Origin: JANSWP01 sp041941305 | GTDB lineage: Bacteria; Bacteroidota; Bacteroidia; Chitinophagales; Saprospiraceae | Direction of reading: 5' to 3' | Length of the DNA: 40,649 nucleotides | Assembly (NCBI GenBank): GCA_041941305.1 | Contig: JBGTQJ010000075.1 | Location: forward strand, 1-40,649 | Part shown: positions 1 through 7,999 of the stretch, in pieces | Layout: each line of letters starts with the position of its first letter | Numbering within the stretch: the first letter of the stretch is position 1 | Translations under genes and position numbers: made by a program | Notes under the pieces: generated by a model | Databases searched by the model: none | Told to the model about the DNA's origin: nothing | The model's input: the letters and a program-made list of their open reading frames with translations, nothing else

Positions 1-59
1 AGGTGATGAACACCTTCAATATAGCAATTTTTTAAACATGACATTGTCAAGTTAAGGTA

Positions 60-155
60 TTATTTGAAAGAAGTAAAAACCAATCCCAGGTTGCGATTAA
101 CAGCTGAGGATTTATCCAGGGCTAACTTGAGAGCATCAAGGCTTTTTTCGTCCAT
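60..155 (-). pseudogene. Short open frame, possible gene remnant (31 codons)
   Basis: A minus-strand frame starts at ATG 155 and stops at 60, giving a 31-residue peptide that begins MDEKSLDALKLALDKSS. It lies 60 bases beyond the stop of the CHAT gene on the same strand. The opening resembles the N-terminal helix of TPR-bearing AAA-ATPases seen in Bacteroidota (from memory only), but the frame ends almost at once. It may be a truncated relic or chance. The rest of positions 1-215 shows nothing else I can support. Confidence 0.2.
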
Positions 156-215
156 TGTGGAGTAGGTTTGGAATTTGGGTAAATATATGGAAAAGAGGAA
201 GCAAATTGTGTACGC

Positions 216-3200
216 TTATTCCATCAAAACAAATCCTGCCCAAAAAAATGGGTCTTCAAATAAATCCCGCATTTCCATTTGTGCTGTAGCAAACGCTTTT
301 TTTATAGGCATCCCTTTTTTTAACCATTTGGTATAAAATAGGGTCATTAATTTTGAAGATTGGCGGTCAGGAACTTGCCACAGACTCATAATTATGTATT
401 TGACTCCTGCTATTTTGAATGCTCGTTGTAAGCCATAGACCCCCTCATTCCCTTTGATCTGACCCAATCCCGTTTCACATGCAGAAAGAACTACCAACTT
501 TGTATTGGAAAGATCCAATTGGCTGATTTCATAAGCAGTTAGAATTCCGTCCTCCATTCCTTCTAATGGAGGTTTACCACTCCAGGAATGATTGGCTCCT
601 GCCATAATCAATCCTGACCTTACCATTGGATGTTCGGATAACTGTACAGGAGGTAATTTTTCCGATTCTAAAATGTCAGGATCAAAATGCTCTTTTGGGT
701 CGGGGAAAAAATAACCATGTGTAGCGATGTGAAGTATTTCAGGAGATTTCCCTTTCCTGCCCTGAAGATAGAAGTACTCTTCAGATGCAGAATATCCCTT
801 ATATAAAGTTGTAGGTATTTCCACCTCCTTAAATATTTGATCAATATTGACTATTTCTCTGTTTGTCCATTCGAGGTAGTTCCAGGAATCAATACCACCA
901 CGTGTTGCATTGTCCTTTATTTCAGTAAGTGAGCCAGAATGCCAGCTTAAATCGTTGATATTAATATCCGAAATTGAAGCGGTCATGGCCATACTATCCA
1001 TGTCAAAAAGGATTCCGCCCCAAAGTGATATATTCATTGGAGGTTTATTGCTTATTTCTTGCTCAAAAACAAGTGATCTGGTATTTCCCAAATAGCGGAG
1101 CTGATATTTATCGGAGATGGTATTGTCAAAATCCAATGGTATAGCACCAATATTGATTCTGTGAAGTAACCCGGAAGGTGAAAAATAAATATGACCAACA
1201 TTTTGCAAAAGAGAATCCAGAGGCATCCAGATGAGGTCATATAAGGACTTTTGCTCGGGGTTGATTGGTTTAATACCTCGGTGTGATGAAGAATACAAAT
1301 CCGCAACAAATTCTGCCCTGCGGGAAACATCTTGCCTAAATAAACCAGTCAGTTCTTTTTCCTCAAAGAGGTAAACAAGCTTAGGATGTTTATATTCCGG
1401 ACGCAATATATAGGCGACGTAGCATACACTGTCCGTTAGATTGCCTTTCTTATTGTAATAATTGAAATGGCTAAATTCAATGACAGCCTCGTTTTCCCTG
1501 AGATTTCTTTGGATTTCTTGAAAATCAACCTTTTTTCTAGCTCTTCGAAATCCGGAGGAACTATTGTTCAGATAGATTTCGAGGTTCTGACAAACATTTT
1601 TCAGACTGTCAAAAGTTGCTATTCGTTCGCTTTTGGGTTTGGCATATTCTCTTGCCAATTGGCGATAAAGCCCTTCCCAATCTTTAAATTGTTCTTTCGT
1701 CGTTGAGTCACCTTGGTTTCTTAGTACCTGAAACCATCTTTTATTATTTTCCAATAACAAACCCTTTAATAAAACCTGATTGTTATATGCTTCTTCGGTC
1801 AATCGTGTATTATTCTTTTCTGCAATCAAAAAGGAATAAATGCGATGAAAATAAGGGAGTAGTTTTTTTACATAAGAATATCGGGTTCGATCATTTAATG
1901 ACCTTAGCCGATCATTAATTTGGTGCGTAATATTATTGTTTAATTGCAAAAAATATTCTGCTGCCTGTTCACGATTACCTATTTCTCTGAATACCCGGCC
2001 TAAAACCTCCAGATTTCTTCCGTACAAATAATGTCCTTCACCAAGATTGTTTCCTGCATTTTCCAAACCGCTTTTTATATAAGGGATAGCTTTTTCGTAT
2101 TCCCCCATTTTGTAATAATTCAATCCGAGAGTATAAAGACTAACTCCACTTAAATAATGATCTGCTCCAAGACTCTTTTTGGCTATGACCAGAGATTCCT
2201 TCAAAAGTGGCAATGCTTTTTCATAATCTTCTAAATCTTGATAAAGTAACCCCAGGTTGTGCAAGCCTGATGAATAACTATTGTGATCTTTTCCAAAGTT
2301 TTCTTCTGCATTAACTAATCCTTTCTCAAGTAATTCTATAGCCTCGTCATATCTTTTCATTTCCTGATATACAAGTGCAAGGTTATTTTGTGTTGCGGCA
2401 TAGGACGGGTGCGCTTTCCCAAAATATTTTTCCTTGTTAATTAATGCCTCTTTCAAAGTGGATAAGGCTTTTTCCACATCTCCCAAATCAAGATATAGTG
2501 TACCCAGTGTATGTAAGTAATAGCCATAAGTAGGACTTTCGTAATCCTTGCTTTTTCCAGCCCATTCAAGGGTTTCGACCATTAATGGCAGTGCTTTTTC
2601 AAATTCCCCTTTTTCTGCATACAAAACCCCCAGTCCATTTAAAACAGATATGTAAAAGTTATGGTGTTTTCCTAAGGTTTTCTCATATAGATTTAATGCC
2701 TTTTTTAGATAGTCTAACCCTAAGTCTAAATCTCCCAAACCCTGATGAAGATATCCCAATCGAGCCATACATCCAGCAAATGTCACATTTTCAGGGCCCA
2801 GACTCAATTCGTATAATTCTGAAGCTTCTAAAAAACAATTCTTTGCTTTTTGGTATTCACCAATTTTTTGATAAACATCGCCTAATCCAACTAAATTGCT
2901 TGCTTTGAATGAACCATGTGTTTCGCTTAAATTCCGGTGTATTTCTGATACCTCGAGATGGAAATCTATTGCTTTTTGGTATTTTCCTGTTGTATAAGCC
3001 AGCCATCCCAATTGATTAAGTACGGAAGCATACCTCGTACTATTCGTACCCAATTTTTGCCGAAAAATCAGTTTCACCTTCAATAAAATCTGCTCAGCTT
3101 TTTCATATTGCCCTGCTTCCCTATACAGATTTGCTAATCCCTCCAGTCGGTAAGCAAATACTTCGCTTTGTCTTCCTGAAAGAAATTCAGCTAACTCTAC

Positions 3201-3911
3201 ACATTCTTCCATCAGAGATATAGCTTTACTATAATCTCCTCTCGATTGATACTGAACACTTAAAGTCTGGAGCAAGGAAATGTAAGGCCAGTTTTTTTTG
3301 TCTAAAGTTTGATCAATGTATTCCTTACTATTCAACAAAACTTCAAAGCTCTTTTCATGTCTACCTATTTTGCTATAATATGAAGAAAGGCTTATTGCCG
3401 CAATTGGCATTCTGATTTTCGCCCCTTTTTCCAATAAATATTCTACACAATTTGATTGTGAACGGTTGGCAGCAAATGAAATAGCAGTCCAACCTTCTTC
3501 CTTACCTGTTCTGATATTGAATTCCGGATCATTGATATCCAATTTACAGGTCTCTACAAAGTATTTTAGCATATCGAGTTTACCTGTGCCCGCAGCAACA
3601 CAAAGTAAACTCCCATAAAATTGTGATCCTAAATAATAAATAGCTCCTTTTTTGTTAAAATCCGCTCCATTATCTACCAGGTATTGTACCGTTTTTAGGT
3701 CTGACCTGTAAGCCGCCCACATTAAAACAGAAGCATGATTGCTATCCTGTGCATTTATATTAGCTCCTTCGTCAATTAATGATTGTATTTCTTTGAAATT
3801 ATTTTCCTTTACTGCCGTGACCAACAGGCTATCGATATGAATGCCATTATTTTGATTAAAAGCGGATAAATGGAGTAACAGAAATAGAGGTAGATAGATA
3901 TACTTTTGCAT
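216..3911 (-). CDS. Secreted ankyrin-TPR-CHAT domain protein (caspase-like)
   Basis: This 1231-residue protein starts with a Sec-type signal (MQKYIYLPLFLLLHLSAF). Residues about 30-165 form ankyrin-like repeats (IDEGANINAQD, LVDNGADFNK, LLEKGAKI). Residues about 175-660 are a long run of kinesin-light-chain-like TPRs with roughly 42-residue spacing (YEKALPLLKESL and similar). The C-terminal third is a CHAT domain, a clan CD cysteine peptidase fold, with the expected dyad His1065 in HIATHGYF and Cys1145 in LSACETG. CHAT enzymes cleave protein substrates after activation through their attached repeats; the substrate here is unknown. The signal peptide implies action in the periplasm or outside the cell. 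The gene stands alone and is divergent from the next one. A hairpin with a T run abuts the start codon. Both catalytic residues are present, so it is probably active. Confidence 0.93.
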   Translation of the reverse strand: MQKYIYLPLFLLLHLSAFNQNNGIHIDSLLVTAVKENNFKEIQSLIDEGANINAQDSNHASVLMWAAYRSDLKTVQYLVDNGADFNKKGAIYYLGSQFYGSLLCVAAGTGKLDMLKYFVETCKLDINDPEFNIRTGKEEGWTAISFAANRSQSNCVEYLLEKGAKIRMPIAAISLSSYYSKIGRHEKSFEVLLNSKEYIDQTLDKKNWPYISLLQTLSVQYQSRGDYSKAISLMEECVELAEFLSGRQSEVFAYRLEGLANLYREAGQYEKAEQILLKVKLIFRQKLGTNSTRYASVLNQLGWLAYTTGKYQKAIDFHLEVSEIHRNLSETHGSFKASNLVGLGDVYQKIGEYQKAKNCFLEASELYELSLGPENVTFAGCMARLGYLHQGLGDLDLGLDYLKKALNLYEKTLGKHHNFYISVLNGLGVLYAEKGEFEKALPLMVETLEWAGKSKDYESPTYGYYLHTLGTLYLDLGDVEKALSTLKEALINKEKYFGKAHPSYAATQNNLALVYQEMKRYDEAIELLEKGLVNAEENFGKDHNSYSSGLHNLGLLYQDLEDYEKALPLLKESLVIAKKSLGADHYLSGVSLYTLGLNYYKMGEYEKAIPYIKSGLENAGNNLGEGHYLYGRNLEVLGRVFREIGNREQAAEYFLQLNNNITHQINDRLRSLNDRTRYSYVKKLLPYFHRIYSFLIAEKNNTRLTEEAYNNQVLLKGLLLENNKRWFQVLRNQGDSTTKEQFKDWEGLYRQLAREYAKPKSERIATFDSLKNVCQNLEIYLNNSSSGFRRARKKVDFQEIQRNLRENEAVIEFSHFNYYNKKGNLTDSVCYVAYILRPEYKHPKLVYLFEEKELTGLFRQDVSRRAEFVADLYSSSHRGIKPINPEQKSLYDLIWMPLDSLLQNVGHIYFSPSGLLHRINIGAIPLDFDNTISDKYQLRYLGNTRSLVFEQEISNKPPMNISLWGGILFDMDSMAMTASISDININDLSWHSGSLTEIKDNATRGGIDSWNYLEWTNREIVNIDQIFKEVEIPTTLYKGYSASEEYFYLQGRKGKSPEILHIATHGYFFPDPKEHFDPDILESEKLPPVQLSEHPMVRSGLIMAGANHSWSGKPPLEGMEDGILTAYEISQLDLSNTKLVVLSACETGLGQIKGNEGVYGLQRAFKIAGVKYIIMSLWQVPDRQSSKLMTLFYTKWLKKGMPIKKAFATAQMEMRDLFEDPFFWAGFVLME

Positions 3912-3916
3912 AAAAA

Positions 3917-3940
3917 AAGATTTTTATTGGTAAAAATCTT
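3917..3940 (-). promoter_or_regulatory. Hairpin plus U tract directly before the CHAT gene start
   Basis: Read on the minus strand, a perfect 10-bp stem (AAGATTTTTA / TAAAAATCTT, 4-base loop CCAA) is followed by a run of seven T that ends in the ATG at 3911. This has the form of an intrinsic terminator or attenuator, but the stem is AT-rich and may be weak. It could also be the end of an upstream transcript; no minus-strand gene lies just upstream. Confidence 0.4.
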
Positions 3941-4080
3941 CTCGGAATACTTTTAAAAGTAAAGAATTGTTTCAATTCGATAATACTCAATTGGAGAAAT
4001 AATTGATTTTTTACTAGAAAATCCCCATTAGATAAACAAAAGATATGCTATTTCATTTTAATTAATCACATTCCCAAACT

Positions 4081-4088
4081 TACATTTG
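4081..4088 (+). promoter_or_regulatory. Bacteroidota -7 promoter element TACATTTG
   Basis: TACATTTG matches the TAnnTTTG consensus of the primary sigma factor of Bacteroidota. It ends only four bases before the ATG at 4093, so transcription would begin at or within a few bases of the start codon, giving a leaderless or nearly leaderless mRNA. No clear -33 TTG was found at the usual spacing. Confidence 0.5.
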
Positions 4089-4092
4089 CAGC

Positions 4093-4806
4093 ATGAAAAT
4101 CAGCAAGGATAAAAAAACAGCCTTGGTATTTGGCGCAACTGGTCTGATTGGTGGTTACCTTGTAAAATTCCTTTTGGTCAATGATGCTTATGAGAAAGTT
4201 ATCACCTTTGGACGAAGAGCAATTGATATTGAACACCCTAAATTAGAACATCACCTGGTTGATTTTGATGATCCTACCAGTTTTAGGGAATTGATAAGCG
4301 GAGATGATCTTTTTTGTTGCCTGGGCACGACTATGAAACAAGCCGGGAGCAAGGAAGCCTTTTTTAAAGTGGATTTTATTTATGCTTACGAAATTTCAAA
4401 AATTGCTAAACAAAATGGTGTAAATCAGTTTTTACTGGTTTCCTCTGTTGGTGCTGATTCAAATTCCCTATTTTTTTACAGCAAAGTAAAAGGACAGTTG
4501 GAGGAAGCCATTCAAAAAATTGATTTTTGGGGTTTGCACATATTCCGTCCCTCTGTATTATTGGGGGAACGTCCAGAAAACAGATGGGGGGAAGAAATTG
4601 CAGGAAAAATTGGTAAATTCATAGACAGTTTTACGGGTGGGCTACTCACCAGGTATAGACCGATTGAAGCAGATGTAGTAGCCAAGGCGATGATCAATGC
4701 GGCACAAGGACTAAAAGGTGGCATTCATTTTTATGCATCTGAATTTTTGCAGGAATTGTCCTCGGATGAATATTTGTTAAAGAAAGAAAAAGAATTGTTG
4801 GGGTAA
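4093..4806 (+). CDS. HTATIP2-like NAD(P)-binding oxidoreductase (atypical SDR)
   Basis: A 237-residue Rossmann-fold protein. The dinucleotide-binding loop is visible as GATGLIGG at residues 14-21 and the short-chain dehydrogenase pair as Tyr129-x3-Lys133 (YSKVK), with serines 117-118 preceding it. The pattern LGTTMKQAGSKEAFFKVD is typical of the HTATIP2/CC3 branch of extended SDRs. These are cytosolic NAD(P)H-dependent proteins; the substrate is not known. The gene is the first of a pair with gldC 35 bases downstream, and a TAnnTTTG element lies just before it. Family assignment is firm, exact function is not. Confidence 0.88.
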   Translation: MKISKDKKTALVFGATGLIGGYLVKFLLVNDAYEKVITFGRRAIDIEHPKLEHHLVDFDDPTSFRELISGDDLFCCLGTTMKQAGSKEAFFKVDFIYAYEISKIAKQNGVNQFLLVSSVGADSNSLFFYSKVKGQLEEAIQKIDFWGLHIFRPSVLLGERPENRWGEEIAGKIGKFIDSFTGGLLTRYRPIEADVVAKAMINAAQGLKGGIHFYASEFLQELSSDEYLLKKEKELLG

Positions 4807-4841
4807 TTTTTATCCCTATTTTCATTTGAAAAAAAATAAAA

Positions 4842-5192
4842 ATGTCAATAAAAAAAACGTCTCAAATCAAAATTAAAATTGGACTAAATGAGCAACAGGT
4901 TCCCGAAAAAATAACCTGGGAAGCTGACGATAATCCTAATGGCAACAAACCCATCGAAAGTAAGGCAATTTTACTTTCTCTGTTTGATAAAGAAACCAAA
5001 GACACCATGAAAATTGATCTTTGGACCAATGAAATGCAAATCAATGAAATGGATCGTTTTTTCTTTCAAACGTTGCGGGCTCTTGGAGACACCTACTTTA
5101 AGGCAACACAAAACCGTGAATTAGCGGTCGAGATGCAAAAGTTTGTACAATACTTTGGAGAAAGAACTAAGATTCTACCTTCTCAATCATAA
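4842..5192 (+). CDS. gldC: Gliding motility protein GldC
   Basis: A 116-residue protein with no signal peptide. The segment TMKIDLWTNEMQINEM followed by FFFQTLRALGDTYFKAT is the characteristic core of GldC, a small protein that supports gliding motility in Flavobacterium and relatives and is widespread in Bacteroidota. In many genomes gldC sits beside gldB; here the neighbour is an HTATIP2-like gene, probably co-transcribed, with 35 bases between them. The short spacer holds an AT-rich 6-bp inverted repeat just before an A-rich stretch and the ATG. The identification rests on recalled family sequence and fits well in length. Confidence 0.88.
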   Translation: MSIKKTSQIKIKIGLNEQQVPEKITWEADDNPNGNKPIESKAILLSLFDKETKDTMKIDLWTNEMQINEMDRFFFQTLRALGDTYFKATQNRELAVEMQKFVQYFGERTKILPSQS

Positions 5193-5250
5193 GAACTGTT
5201 TGAGTTTAACAATTTCTTCTTGTGGGGGAATCCAAATTAAACCAATGCTT

Positions 5251-5289
5251 AAAAAAAATAGGGAACCCAAATATTTGAGGGTTCCCTAT
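5251..5289 (-). terminator. Terminator between gldC and the HHH/OmpA operon
   Basis: A perfect 11-bp stem (ATAGGGAACCC / GGGTTCCCTAT, 10-base loop) spans 5258-5289. On the minus strand it is followed by a T run (complement of the A run 5251-5258), so it is best read as the intrinsic terminator of the minus-strand operon ending at 5324. It may also stop the convergent gldC transcript. Confidence 0.82.
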
Positions 5290-5323
5290 AAAACAATACT
5301 ATGAGAAAAAAGATAATTCTCAA

Positions 5324-6796
5324 TTATTTCTCTTTTCCGCCAATTAATTCTTCCTGATACCTTTCTAATTCCTTCCATTTACCTTCTACTATCAATTTTG
5401 CCTGATTTGGCCAGGTTGTAGGATTGTGAAGTTGAAACCTTTTTCCTGCCTCGCTAAGTATTCCCTTGAGATTTTCAACTGAAGAATTAGCCAATAAAGC
5501 CCAAGTCAAGATGCCTGCATTGAAGAGCAACTGTTCTATTTTTGGACCAACGCCTTCAATTATTTTCAAATCGTCCGCTTTGTGATTCCCATTTGAATAC
5601 TTTTGAAAAAGCTTCTCTACTTTTGAAGGTGTGTCAAAATCTCCTTTGTCTTCCCTTCCTCCATCCAAAAACTTTTGAAGTTCAATTAATTGCCCCCATT
5701 CACCTTTCAATGCCAATTTTGCTTGTTGTGGCCATGATTTGGGGTTGTGCATTTTGTATCGCTTACCCCCTGCTTCCAAAATTTTCATCAAGGACTCTTG
5801 ATTGGAATCTGACAAATCTTTTAGATTATGTATCCTATGTTTTTTAAGCAGTTGCTCGATTTTAGGTCCTATCCCTTCCACTATTTGAAGATTTCTCAGG
5901 ATATGTGGCACTTTTGACATCCCATTGAGGTATTTCTCCAGTTTGGAGGGTGTATCGAAGTCTCCTTTATCATCCCGTCCAGTGTCCAGTACTTTTTGAT
6001 ATTTGATCAACTTACCCCATTCATTGTTGACAGCCAATTGAGCCTGGTCTGGCCAGGTTTTTGGATTGTGAATTTGATAACTTGCACCCTGCTCCTTCAA
6101 AATGTTTTTCAATGTTTCAAAATCGGACTTGGCCAACTCCTTTAGGCTGTGAATGCCTCCATTTTTTAAAACTTGTTCAATCTTTGTTCCTATACCCTCA
6201 ATTATTTTCAGGTTGTCACCTCTTAAGTACATTCTAAAAATACTGTTCAGGACAGGTGCTGGTTTAATAGGACGATTAGAAACTTTCCGAGTGCTTAAGG
6301 TGGAAATGCTTATTTCTGAAGGCTTGGAATCAGTAACAGGTTTTGACAATTCAATTTCTTTAGAAACTTCCACCGGAACTTCCCTGATTACTTCAACTTC
6401 TTTAATTACTTCTACTGGAACAGGAACTTCTTTGATTACCTCGACCTCCTTTATCACTTCTTTAATTTGGGGTGTGGCAATCTCTTGCAATAAGGCAGAT
6501 TTCTCCTCTGACCAGGCTTCTTTTTCGAGTTGAAAAGTTTTTATTTTTTCATCCAGGTCTTTATTATTTCTTTCCAGCGTAACATTGAACCTTTTTAGTT
6601 CATGATTTGATATTTGCAAGGAATGTTGTTCAGATTCCAATCTTGTATAGGCAGCCTTGTTTCTATCAAATTCCGTTTGAAGATAGTCATTGGCATTTTG
6701 TAATTCATTGATATTATTTTGTTGTAGCAGCCAGGAAATTGCAAAGCCCAAAAGGGCCGAACCCAGCAAAGCCAAAAATATTGGGAGAGTACACAT
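5324..6796 (-). CDS. Membrane-anchored coiled-coil protein with three helix-hairpin-helix repeats
   Basis: With the start chosen here the protein has 490 residues. Residues 2-24 are one hydrophobic segment (IFLALLGSALLGFAISWLL). About 27-107 is strongly charged and coiled-coil-like. Residues 113-149 are a low-complexity VIKEVEVIKEVPVPVE stretch. Three copies of an about 84-residue unit follow at 195-278, 302-385 and 409-487, each with LKIIEGIGPKIEQLL (an HHH turn), then a conserved HNPKTWPxQA and GxWxxLxxYQ segment. HHH units of this type bind DNA non-specifically or mediate protein contacts. An ATG at 6829 would add 11 residues but lies inside a hairpin stem, so ATG 6796 is preferred. It is the second gene of an operon with the OmpA-domain gene upstream. 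Its exact role is unknown. Confidence 0.85.
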   Translation of the reverse strand: MCTLPIFLALLGSALLGFAISWLLQQNNINELQNANDYLQTEFDRNKAAYTRLESEQHSLQISNHELKRFNVTLERNNKDLDEKIKTFQLEKEAWSEEKSALLQEIATPQIKEVIKEVEVIKEVPVPVEVIKEVEVIREVPVEVSKEIELSKPVTDSKPSEISISTLSTRKVSNRPIKPAPVLNSIFRMYLRGDNLKIIEGIGTKIEQVLKNGGIHSLKELAKSDFETLKNILKEQGASYQIHNPKTWPDQAQLAVNNEWGKLIKYQKVLDTGRDDKGDFDTPSKLEKYLNGMSKVPHILRNLQIVEGIGPKIEQLLKKHRIHNLKDLSDSNQESLMKILEAGGKRYKMHNPKSWPQQAKLALKGEWGQLIELQKFLDGGREDKGDFDTPSKVEKLFQKYSNGNHKADDLKIIEGVGPKIEQLLFNAGILTWALLANSSVENLKGILSEAGKRFQLHNPTTWPNQAKLIVEGKWKELERYQEELIGGKEK

Positions 6797-6824
6797 ATTT
6801 ATTGTTTTAATTGTTCTTAAATGT

Positions 6825-6853
6825 CCCATAGCTCAAGAAAATTGAGTTATGGG
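6825..6853 (-). promoter_or_regulatory. Intercistronic hairpin between the OmpA and HHH genes
   Basis: On the minus strand CCCATAACTCAA pairs with TTGAGCTATGGG across a 5-base loop, 12 pairs including one G-U. It lies between the stop at 6882 and the start at 6796. The alternative ATG at 6829 is buried in the downstream arm. It may stabilise the upstream message, weaken read-through, or shape translation of the second gene. Confidence 0.5.
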
Positions 6854-6881
6854 CAGATTACTTCTAAATCCACTTATCCAA

Positions 6882-7748
6882 TCATTCAATATTCAATTCT
6901 ACCCTTCTGTTTTTTTCACGTCCTTCACTGGTATCATTGGTATCTTTGGGATCAGCATCACTTTTAAACTGTAGTTCAATTTGTGCCCTTTTTGTTCCGG
7001 TATCAACAAGATAACGGCGAACTTTTCTAGCTCTCGCTTCTGATATTTTGTGATTTGCCCTAGAATTACCTACACTATCAGCATGACCAGTAATTATCAC
7101 TTTCCGGTCTGGATTTTCTTTTAAGAACCTTCTCAAATTATTTAAATAATCAAATGCGTCCTGGTTATTGACATCCAATTTATATTTACCAAAATCGTAA
7201 TAGATAGTATAGTCCTCAAAGAAGGAAACTTCCTCTATTGGTTCTTCTTCAAAGGATTCCTCTTCATATTCCAGTTTTTCGGAAAAAGTAAAATATACAC
7301 CTCCATCCATCTTTTCATTCTGAAAAATATCATTGTCTACTCTTATTCCATTCGTCAATATATTTTCGGAATCGACTCCAAAACCCACCAACTTTTGTTT
7401 TATAGTTTCAGCTCTTCCAATTCCAAGGTTATCATATCCAGAATTGTTAGATTCAAAGCTTCCAAAAAGACCTGCAAGTGAAAGTTGCCTGGTTGGGTTG
7501 TTGGATAGGTAGGCTGCCAGTTGTTGTAGAGCAGAGGCTGATTCAGCCGAAATGCTTGCTTCGTGTCCGGAAAATCCAAAGGAAAATGTATTTGGAGCAG
7601 TAGCAGTAAAATCTCCATCGCTGATGCTTAATGCAGGCGTTGCTGCTGTTGTTGAATTACTGCAATAATTTTTATGAAACCACCAGGACCAGCCAATAAT
7701 CCATATAGCTAAAGCCAGCCCTAGCAAGGGAGTGGTAAGTTTACTCAT
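6882..7748 (-). CDS. OmpA-family protein with N-terminal membrane anchor
   Basis: A 288-residue protein. Residues about 8-24 are a single membrane segment (LLGLALAIWIIGWSWWF) with no signal-peptidase site, so it is probably tethered to the inner membrane and faces the periplasm. Residues about 180-288 are a full OmpA C-terminal peptidoglycan-binding domain: GHADSVGNSRANHKISEARA with the meso-diaminopimelate-binding Asp and the distal EGREKNRRVEL Arg. Residues about 52-137 look like a second, degenerate OmpA-type domain (IGRAETIKQKL, ENILTNGIRVD). An acidic linker (EYEEESFEEEPIEE) separates them. It is the first gene of an operon with the HHH protein. Such proteins normally anchor a complex to the cell wall. 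Confidence 0.88.
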   Translation of the reverse strand: MSKLTTPLLGLALAIWIIGWSWWFHKNYCSNSTTAATPALSISDGDFTATAPNTFSFGFSGHEASISAESASALQQLAAYLSNNPTRQLSLAGLFGSFESNNSGYDNLGIGRAETIKQKLVGFGVDSENILTNGIRVDNDIFQNEKMDGGVYFTFSEKLEYEEESFEEEPIEEVSFFEDYTIYYDFGKYKLDVNNQDAFDYLNNLRRFLKENPDRKVIITGHADSVGNSRANHKISEARARKVRRYLVDTGTKRAQIELQFKSDADPKDTNDTSEGREKNRRVELNIE

Positions 7749-7999
7749 AGTGATAAGAATTGGTTAATTAATTGTCAGCTCAAAAATGATGGAAGGTAAA
7801 GCTAGTTGGAATATGGGGGCCAACAAAATTTTTTAGTCAAAATGAAAATATATTGTTTTCACACATAAGACCATGAATAAATTCGAACTTAAGATATGTG
7901 TTTTTGAGATCTACTTTTTAAACTATCTTCGGGCAAATATTCAAGTAGCGTTTTAAAACGTTCAATTTTCCTGAACCCCAAACTCATAAACAAAACGAT

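Noticed and set aside
216..3911. TPR-CHAT protein as part of a type III CRISPR Craspase system
   Set aside because: No cas gene or CRISPR array is present in the window and the protein carries a signal peptide and ankyrin repeats not seen in Craspase TPR-CHAT.
6797..6829. ATG 6829 as the start of the HHH gene
   Set aside because: It lies within the arm of a 12-bp hairpin and the added residues precede the membrane segment without family support; ATG 6796 is preferred, though not proven.
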